From: Siphlonurus alternatus
Taxonomy: Eukaryota > Arthropoda > Insecta > Ephemeroptera > Siphlonuridae
Assembly (NCBI GenBank): GCA_949825025.1
Contig: OX463782.1
Coordinates: forward strand, 39,581,951 to 39,645,950
Length of the DNA: 64,000 nucleotides
Direction of reading: 5' to 3'
Below, one piece after another: positions 54,201 to 64,000 of this stretch. A program made the position numbers and the translations under genes. Positions within the stretch are counted from its first letter, which is position 1. Every line of letters begins with the position of its first letter. The notes below the pieces were generated by a model. It made no database searches. It was given only the letters and a program-made list of their open reading frames with translations, and had not been told where the DNA came from.

Positions 54201-57200
54201 AAAAAATTTTGGTTTAAAGTGGAACTATATGTGGTTACTAATGTATCCAGAAATAATTTAAAATGAATGCTCACATGTTATATATATTTTGCATAGATTA
54301 AAAAAAAATTGAATGGATGACATCATTGCACAGATGAATTAATTACGGTCCATTAAAGTAGTCTAAGACACTAAGGATATCCATATTATACCTCATTAAA
54401 TAATGATGGTTGGGATTAGAACATACTAGTGGTTACATAAGTACCTAGAAATAAATTTGATTGCAACCTCCGTCAAATTTTAATTACACTTAAAACAATT
54501 AAAAAATGCGGCTTGGATTTCAAGTCAATATTTTTGCACCTCGATATTATGCAAACATTGTAACGTCTATATGAAAATTCACATTCGTTAAGTCCTTTAC
54601 ATTCTTCTGTTCAATTCATCCTGAGAAAAATTTTGGTTTAAGGTGGAACTATATGTGGTTACTAATGTATCCAGAAATAATATAAACTGAATGCTCACAT
54701 GTTATATATACTTTGCATAGACTAAAAAAAAATTGAATGGATGACATCATTGCACAGATGAATTTAATAACATACGTTAATTACGGTCAATTAAAGTAGT
54801 CTAAGACACTAAGGATATCCATATTATACCTCATAAAATAATGAAGGTTGGATATGGAACCTACTAGTGGTTACAAAAGTACCTAGATATAAATTTTATT
54901 GCAACCTGCGTCAAATTTTAATTACACTTAAAAAATAAAATGCGGCTTGGATTTCAATTCAATATTTTTGCACCTCGAAATTATGCAAACATTGTAACGT
55001 CTATCTGAAAATTCACATTCCTCAAGTCCTTTACATTCTTCTGTTCAATTCATCCTAAGAAAAATTTTGGTTTAAAGTGGAACCATGTGTGGTTACTAAT
55101 GTATCCAGAAATAATACAGATGAAATAAGTACGGTCAATTAAAGTAGCCTAAGACACTAAGGATATCCATATTATACCTCATTAAATAATAAAGGTTTGA
55201 AATGGAACCTACTAGTGGTTACATAAGTAACTAGAAATTAATTTTATTGCAAATTCCGTCAAATTTTAATTACACTTAAAACAATTAAAAATTGCGGCTT
55301 GGATTTCAAGTGAATATTTTTGCACCTCGATATTATGCAAACATTGTAACGTCTATATGAAAATTCACATTCGTCAAGTCCTTTACATTCTTCTGTTCAA
55401 TTCATCCTGAGAAAAATTTTGGTTTAAGGTGGAACTATATGTGGTTACTAATGTATCTACAAAAAATATCAACTGAACGCTCACATGTTAAATATTTTTG
55501 AATTAGAGCTCTATAGATAACAAAGGTATTTGCCAATATCAATTTTGCATTTTTTCACGATAAATAATTTAAAAGGGTCATTTGACCCTCAAGGATTGAA
55601 GGGTCGCAAATTTAAGGGTCATTATTAGATCCGCCATCAATTATACCAAACATAAAAATAGGATTTAAAATGGAACCTGCTAGTGGTTACAAAAGTACCT
55701 AGAAATAAATTTTATTGCAACCTCCGTCAAATTTTAATTACACTTAAAAAATAAAATGCGGCTTGGATTTCAATTCAATATTTTTGCACCTCGAAATTAT
55801 GCAAACATTGTAACGTCTATCTGAAAATTCACATTCCTCAAGTCCTTTACATTCTTCTGTTCAATTCATCCTAAGAAAAATTTTGGTTTAAAGTGGAACT
55901 ATATGTGGTTACTAATGTATCCAGAAATAATACAGATGAAATAAGTACGGTCAATTAAAGTAGCCTAAGACACTAAGGATATCCATATTATACCTCATTA
56001 AATAATAAAGGATGGAAATGGAACCTACTAGTGGTTACATAAGTACCTAGAAATAAATTTTATTGCAACCTCCGTCAAATTTTAATTACACTTAAAACAA
56101 TTAAAAAATGCGGCTTGGATTTCAAGTCAATATTTTTGCACCTCGATATTATGCAAATATTGTAACGTCTATATGAAAATTCACATTTCATTCTCAAGTC
56201 CTTTACATTCTTCTGTTCAATTTATCCTCTGAGAAAAAATTTTGGTTTAAAGTGGAACTATATGTGGTTACTAATGTATCCAGAAATAATACAGATGAAA
56301 TAAGTACGGTCAATTAAAGTAGCCTAAGACACTAAGGATATCCATATTATACCTCATTAAATAATAAAGGTTGGAAATGGAACCTACTAGTGGTTACATA
56401 AGTACCTAGAAATAAATTTTATTGCAACCTCCGTCAAATTTTAATTACATTTAAAACAATTAAAAAATGTGGCCTGGATTTCAAGTCAATATTTTTGCAC
56501 CTCGATATTATGCAAATATTGTAACGTCTATATGAAAATTCACATTTCATTCTCAAGTCCTTTTACATTCTTCTGTTCAATTTATCCTCTGAGAAAAAAT
56601 TTTGGTTTAAGGTGGAACTATATGTGGTTACTAATGTATCCAGAAATAATATCAACTGAATGCTCACATGTAATATATATTTTGCATAGATTAAAAAAAA
56701 TTGAATGGATGACATCATTGCACAGATGAATTAATTACGGTCAATTATAGTAGTCTAAGACACTAAGGATATCCATAATATACCTCATTAAATAATGAAG
56801 GTTGGGATTAGAACATACTAGTGGTTACATAAGTACCTAGAAATAAATTTTATTGCAACCTCCGTCAAATTTTAATTACACTTAAAACAATTAAAAAATG
56901 CGGCTTGGATTTCAAGTGAATATTTTTGCACCTCGATATTATGCAGACATTGTAACGTCTATATGAAAATTCACATTCGTCAAGTCCTTTACATTCATCT
57001 GTTCAATTCATCCTGAGAAAAATTTTGGTTTAAGGTGGAACTATATGTGGTTACTAATGTATCTACAAAAAATATCAACTGAATGCTCACATGTTAAATA
57101 TTTTTGAATTAGAGCTCTATAGATAACAAAGGTATTTGCCAATTTCAATTTTGCATTTTTTCACGATAAATAATTTAAAAGGGTCATTTGACCCTCAAGG

Positions 57201-60200
57201 ATTAAAGGGTCGCAAATTTAAGGGTCATGATTAGATCCGACATCAATTATACCAAACATAAAAATAGGATTTAAAATGGAACCTACCAGTGGTTACAAAA
57301 GTAGCTAGAAATAAATTTTATTGCAACCTCCGTCAAATTTTAATTACACTTAAAACAATTAAAAAATGCGGCTTAAATTTCAAGTCAATATTTTTGCACC
57401 TCGAAATTATGCAAACATTGTAACGTCTATCTGAAAATTCACATTCCTCAAGTCCTTTACATTCTTCTGTTCAATTCATCCTAAGAAAAATTTTGGTTTA
57501 AGGTGGAACTATATGTGGTTACTAATGTATCTACAAAAAATATCAACTGAATGCTCACATGTTAAATATTTTTGAATTAGAGCTCTATAGATAACAAAGG
57601 TATTTGCCAATTTACATTTTGCATTTTTTCACGATAAATAATTTAAAAGGGTCATTTGACCCTCAAGGATTAAAGGGTCGCAAATTTAAGGGTCATGATT
57701 AGATCCGACATCAATTATACCAAACATAAAAATAGGATTTAAAATGGAACCTACCTGTGGTTACAAAAGTAGCTAGAAATAAATTTTATTGCAACCTCCG
57801 TCAAATTTTAATTACACTTAAAAAATAAAATGCGGCTTGGATTTCAAGTCAATATTTTTGCACCTCGAAATTATGCAAACATTGTAACGTCTATATGAAA
57901 ATTCACATTCCTTAAGTCCTTTCCATTCTTCTGTTCAATTTATCCTCTGAGAAACAATTTTGGTTTAAGGTGGAATTATATGTGGTTACTAATGTATCCA
58001 GAAAAAATATCAACTGAATGCTCACATGTTATATATATTTTGCATAGATTAAAAAAAAATTGAATGGATGACATCATTGCACAGATGAATTAATTACGGT
58101 CAATTAAAGTAGTCTAAGACACTAAGGATATCCATATTATACCTCATTAAATAATGAAGGTTGGGATTAGAACATACTAGTGGTTACAAAAGTACCTAGA
58201 TATAAATTTTATTGCAACCTCCGTCAAATTTTAATTACACTTAAAACAATTAAAAAATTCGGCTTGGATTTCAAGTCAATATTTTTGCACCTCGATATTA
58301 TGCAAACATTGTAACGTCTATCTGAAAATTCACATTCGTCAAGTCCTTTACATTCTTCTGTTCAATTCATCCTGAGAAAAATTTTGGTTTAAGACGGAAT
58401 TATATGTGGTTACTAATGTATCTACAAAAAATATCAACTGAATGCTCACATGTTAAATACTTTTGAATTAGAGCTCTATAGATAACAAAGGTATTTGCCA
58501 ATTTCAATTTTGCATTTTTTCACGATAAATAATTTAAAAGGGTGATTTGACCCTCATGGATTAAAGGGTTGCAAAATTAAGGGTCATGATTAGATCCGAC
58601 ATCAATTATACCAAACATAAAAATAGGATTTAAAATGGAACCTACTAGTGGTTACAAAAGTAGCTAGAAATAAATTTTATTGCAACCTCCGTCAAATTTT
58701 AATTACACTTAAAAAATAAAATGCGGCTTGGATTTCAATTCAATATTTTTGCACCTCGATAGTATGCAAATATTGAAACGTCTGTATGAAAATTCACATT
58801 TCATTCTCAGGTCCTTTACTTTCTTCTGTTCAATTTATCCTCTGAGAAAAAATTTTGGTTTAAAGTGGAACTATATGTGGTTACTAATGTATCCAGAAAT
58901 AATATCAACTGAATGCTCACATGTTATATATATTTTGCATAGATTAAAAAAAAATTGAATGGATGACATCATTGCACAGATGAATTAATTACGGTCAATT
59001 AAAGTAGTCTAAGACACCAAGGATATCCATATTATACCTCATTAAATAATGAAGGTTGGGATTAGAACATACTAGTGGTTACATAAGTACCTAGAAATAA
59101 ATTTTATTGCAACCTACGTCAAATTTTAATTACACTTAAAACAATTAAAAAATGCGGCTTAAATTTCAAGTCAATATTTTTGCACCTCGAAATTATGCAA
59201 ACATTGTAACGTCTATCTGAAAATTCACATTCCTCAAGTCCTTTACATTCTTCTGTTCAATTCATCCTAAGAAAAATTTTGGTTTAAGGTGGAACTATAT
59301 GTGGTTACTAATGTATCCAGAAATAATATCAACTGAATGCTCACATGTTAAATATATTTGAATTAGAGCTCTATAGATAACAAAGGTATTTGTCAATTTC
59401 AATTTTGCATTTTTTCACGATAAATAATTTAAAAGGATCATTTGACCCTCAAGGATTAAAGGGTCGCAAATTTAAGGGTCATGATTAGATCCAACATAAA
59501 TTATACCAAACATAAAAATAGGATTTAAAATGGTTATGACTAAACTACTAGTGGTTTCAAAAGTACCTAGAAATAAATTTTATTGCAACCTCCGTCAATT
59601 TTTAATTACACTTAAAACAATTAAAAAATGCGGCTTGGATTTCAAGTCAATACTTTTGCACCTCGAAATTATGCAAACATGGTAACGTCTATCTGAAAAT
59701 TCACATTCCTCAAGTCCTTTACATTCTTCTGTTCAATTCATCCTAAGAAAAATTTTGGTTTAAGGTGGAACTATATGTGGTTACTAATGTATCTACAAAA
59801 AATATCAACTGAATGCTCACATGTTAAATATTTTTGAATTAGAGCTCTATAGATAACAAAGGTATTTGCCAATTTCAATTTTGCATTTTTTCACGATAAA
59901 TAATTTAAAAGGGTCATTTGACCCTCAAGGATTGAAGGGTCGCAAATTTAAGGGTCATTATTAGATCCGCCATCAATTATACCAAACATAAAAATAGGAT
60001 TTAAAATGGAACCTACTAGTGGTTACAAAAGTACCTAGAAATAAATTTTATTGCAACCTCCGTCAAATTTTATTTACACTTAAAAAATAAAATGCGGCTT
60101 GGATTTCAATTCAATATTTTTGCACCTCGATATTATGCAAATATTGTAACGTCTATATGAAAATTCACATTTCATTATCAAGTCCTTTACATTAATTCTT

Positions 60201-63200
60201 CTGTTCAATTTATCCTCTGAGAAAAAATTTTGGTTTAAAGTGGAACTATATGTGGTTACTAATGTATCCAGAAATAATTTAAAATGTATGCTCACATGTT
60301 ATATATATTTTGCATAGATTAAAAAAAAATTGAATGGATGACATCATTGCACAGATGAATTAATTACGGTCCATTAAAGTAGTCTAAGACACTAAGGATA
60401 TCCATATTATACCTCATTAAATAATGATGGTTGGGATTAGAACATACTAGTGGTTACATAAGTACCTAGAAATAAATTTGATTGCAACCTCCGTCAAATT
60501 TTAATTACACTTAAAACAATTAAAAAATGCGGCTTGGATTTCAAGTCAATATTTTTGCACCTCGATATTATGCAAACATTGTAACGTCTATATGAAAATT
60601 CACATTCGTTAAGTCCTTTACATTCTTCTGTTCAATTCATCCTGAGAAAAATTTTGGTTTAAGGTGGAACTATATGTGGTTACTAATGTATCTACAAAAA
60701 ATATCAACTGAACGCTCACATGTTAAATATTTTTGAATTAGAGCTCTATAGATAACAAAGGTATTTGCCAATATCAATTTTGCATTTTTTCACGATAAAT
60801 AATTTAAAAGGGTCATTTGACCCTCAAGAATTGAAGGGTCGCAAATTTAAGGGTCATTATTAGATCCGCCATCAATTATACCAAACATAAAAATAGGATT
60901 TAAAATGGAACCTACTAGTGGTTACAAAAGTACCTAGAAATAAATTTTATTGCAACCTCCGTCAAATTTTAATTACACTTAAAAATAAAATGCGGCTTGG
61001 ATTTCAAGTCAATATTTTTGCACCTCGATACTATGCAAATATTGTAACGTCTATATGAAAATTCACATTTCATTCTCAATTCCTTTACATTCTTCTGTTC
61101 AATTTATCCTCTGAGAAAAAATTTTGGTTTAAAGTGGAACTATATGTGGTTACTAATGTATCCAGAAATAATTTAAAATGAATGCTCACATGTTATATAT
61201 ATTTTGCATAGATTAAAAAAAAATTGAATGGATGACATCATTGCACAGATGAATTAATTACGGTCCATTAAAGTAGTCTAAGACACTAAGGATATCCATA
61301 TTATACCTCATTAAATAATGATGGTTGGGATTAGAACATACTAGTGGTTACATAAGTACCTAGAAATAAATTTGATTGCAACCTCCGTCAAATTTTAATT
61401 ACACTTAAAACAATTAAAAAATGCGGCTTGGATTTCAAGTCAATATTTTTGCACCTCGATATTATGCAAACATTGTAACGTCTATATGAAAATTCACATT
61501 CGTTAAGTCCTTTACATTCTTCTGTTCAATTCATCCTGAGAAAAATTTTGGTTTAAGGTGGAACTATATGTGGTTACTAATGTATCCAGATATAATATAA
61601 ACTGAATGCTCACATGTTATATATACTTTGCATAGACTAAAAAAAAATTGAATGGATGACATCATTGCACAGATGAATTTAATAACATACGTTAATTACG
61701 GTCAATTAAAGTAGTCTAAGACACTAAGGATATCCATATTATACCTCATAAAATAATGAAGGTTGGATATGGAACCTACTAGTGGTTACAAAAGTACCTA
61801 GATATAAATTTTATTGCAACCTGCGTCAAATTTTAATTACACTTAAAAAATAAAATGCGGCTTGGATTTCAATTCAATATTTTTGCACCTCGAAATTATG
61901 CAAACATTGTAACGTCTATCTGAAAATTCACATTCCTCAAGTCCTTTACATTCTTCTGTTCAATTCATCCTAAGAAAAATTTTGGTTTAAAGTGGAACTA
62001 TATGTGGTTACTAATGTATCCAGAAATAATACAGATGAAATAAGTACGGTCAATTAAAGTAGCCTAAGACACTAAGGATATCCATATTATACCTCATTAA
62101 ATAATAAAGGTTGGAAATGGAACCTACTAGTGGTTACATAAGTAACTAGAAATTAATTTTATTGCAAATTCCGTCAAATTTTAATTACACTTAAAACAAT
62201 TAAAAATTGCGGCTTGGATTTCAAGTGAATATTTTTGCACCTCGATATTATGCAAACATTGTAACGTCTATATGAAAATTCACATTCGTCAAGTCCTTTA
62301 CATTCTTCTGTTCAATTCATCCTGAGAAAAATTTTGGTTTAAGGTGGAACTATATGTGGTTACTAATGTATCTACAAAAAATATCAACTGAACGCTCACA
62401 TGTTAAATATTTTTGAATTAGAGCTCTATAGATAACAAAGGTATTTGCCAATATCAATTTTGCATTTTTTCACGATAAATAATTTAAAAGGGTCATTTGA
62501 CCCTCAAGGATTGAAGGGTCGCAAATTTAAGGGTCATTATTAGATCCGCCATCAATTATACCAAACATAAAAATAGGATTTAAAATGGAACCTGCTAGTG
62601 GTTACAAAAGTACCTAGAAATAAATTTTATTGCAACCTCCGTCAAATTTTAATTACACTTAAAAAATAAAATGCGGCTTGGATTTCAATTCAATATTTTT
62701 GCACCTCGAAATTATGCAAACATTGTAACGTCTATCTGAAAATTCACATTCCTCAAGTCCTTTACATTCTTTTGTTCAATTCATCCTAAGAAAAATTTTG
62801 GTTTAAAGTGGAACTATATGTGGTTACTAATGTATCCAGAAATAATACAGATGAAATAAGTTCGGTCAATTAAAGTAGCCTAAGACACTAAGGATATCCA
62901 TATTATACCTCATTAAATAATAAAGGTTGGAAATGGAACCTACTAGTGGTTACATAAGTACCTAGAAATAAATTTTATTGCAACCTCCGTCAAATTTTAA
63001 TTACACTTAAAACAATTAAAAAATGCGGCTTGGATTTCAAGTCAATATTTTTGCACCTCGATATTATGCAAATATTGTAACGTCTATATGAAAATTCACA
63101 TTTCATTCTCAAGTCCTTTTACATTCTTCTGTTCAATTTATCCTCTGAGAAAAAATTTTGGTTTAAGGTGGAACTATATGTGGTTACTAATGTATCCAGA

Positions 63201-64000
63201 AATAATATCAACTGAATGCTCACATGTAATATATATTTTGCATAGATTAAAAAAAATTGAATGGATGACATCATTGCACAGATGAATTAATTACGGTCAA
63301 TTATAGTAGTCTAAGACACTAAGGATATCCATATTATACCTCATTAAATAATGAAGGTTGGGATTAGAACATACTAGTGGTTACATAAGTACCTAGAAAT
63401 AAATTTTATTGCAACCTACGTCAAATTTTAATTACACTTAAAACAATTAAAAAATGCGGCTTAAATTTTAAGTCAATATTTTTGCACCTCGAAATTATGC
63501 AAACATTGTAACGTCTATCTGAAAATTCACATTCCTCAAGTCCTTTACATTCTTCTGTTCAATTCATCCTAAGAAAAATTTTGGTTTAAGGTGGAACTAT
63601 ATGTGGTTACTAATGTATCTAGAAATAATATCAACTGAATGCTCACATGTTAAATATATTTGAATTAGAGCTCTATAGATAACAAAGGTATTTGTCAATT
63701 TCAATTTTGCATTTTTTCACGATAAATAATTTAAAAGGATCATTTGACCCTCAAGGATTAAAGGGTCGCAAATTTAAGGGTCATGATTAGATCCAACATA
63801 AATTATACCAAACATAAAAATAGGATTTAAAATGGTTATGACTAAACTACAAGTGGTTTCAAAAGTACCTAGAAATAAATTTTATTGCAACCTCCGTCAA
63901 TTTTTAATTACACTTAAAACAATTAAAAAATGCGGCTTGGATTTCAAGTCAATACTTTTGCACCTCGAAATTATGCAAACATGGTAACGTCTATCTGAAA
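42201..64000. repeat. Satellite array with nested duplications (1,968, 6,629, 6,915 and 13,544 bp offsets)
   Basis: Diagnostic variants recur at fixed offsets. acagttgaaataagtacgg occurs at 48487 and 50455 (1,968 bp). The antisense frame ending at 46751 recurs at 53380 (6,629 bp) and 60295 (a further 6,915 bp). The segment 42.99-50 kb recurs from 56.53 kb (13,544 bp). All three monomer classes are present. The array continues past the window end. No gene is seen. Confidence 0.92.

Noticed and set aside
1..64000. CRISPR array or bacterial repeat system
   Set aside because: Repeats are contiguous monomers without unique spacers, and the genes are a eukaryotic Polinton with spliceosomal introns.

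Overview
This window looks like a eukaryotic nuclear genome, most likely an arthropod and probably an insect. The DNA is very AT-rich, introns are short GT-AG introns of 57-96 nt, and promoters pair a TATA box with a TCAGT-type initiator. It consists of long tandem satellite arrays interrupted by one large, apparently complete Maverick/Polinton element. No bacterial features, tRNA, rRNA or CRISPR arrays were seen.

Layout. Positions 1-15919 and 33637-64000 are satellite DNA built from three related monomer classes of about 360, 425-435 and 464-476 bp, arranged in nested higher-order repeats. The left array carries two near-identical copies (5775-6947 and 11028-12204) of a 1.17 kb foldback element that was copied together with the array. 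Positions 15920-33636 (17,717 bp) are the Polinton. It has terminal inverted repeats of about 105 bp and a 6-bp target duplication TAAGAC. An unoccupied paralogue of the insertion site lies near 36283.

Polinton content. The left arm holds a divergent pair: a two-exon minus-strand gene of unknown function (16895-16211), reconstructed here by splicing, and a two-exon plus-strand gene for a small protein that may bind single-stranded DNA (17174-19345). The 1.8 kb intron of the second gene is nearly filled by two tandem long palindromes. All later genes are on the plus strand: protein-primed family B DNA polymerase (four exons), packaging ATPase, a small basic protein with a hydrophobic tail, a disordered acidic/basic protein, a retroviral-type integrase with a C-terminal chromodomain, minor (penton-like) capsid protein, a basic GG-containing protein, double-jelly-roll major capsid protein, a conserved protein of uncertain function, an adenovirus-type cysteine protease, and a last protein of unknown function.

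How they fit together. Polymerase and integrase provide replication and insertion. ATPase, two capsid proteins and protease form the virion-assembly set that led to Polintons being proposed as integrated viruses (polintoviruses). All core reading frames are open with catalytic motifs present, so the copy looks recent or maintained. Genes on the right half are packed with start/stop overlaps, and the spacers show poly(A) signals only after the polymerase and after the last gene, which suggests overlapping transcripts sharing 3' ends. These functional assignments rest on motif reading, not on database searches.
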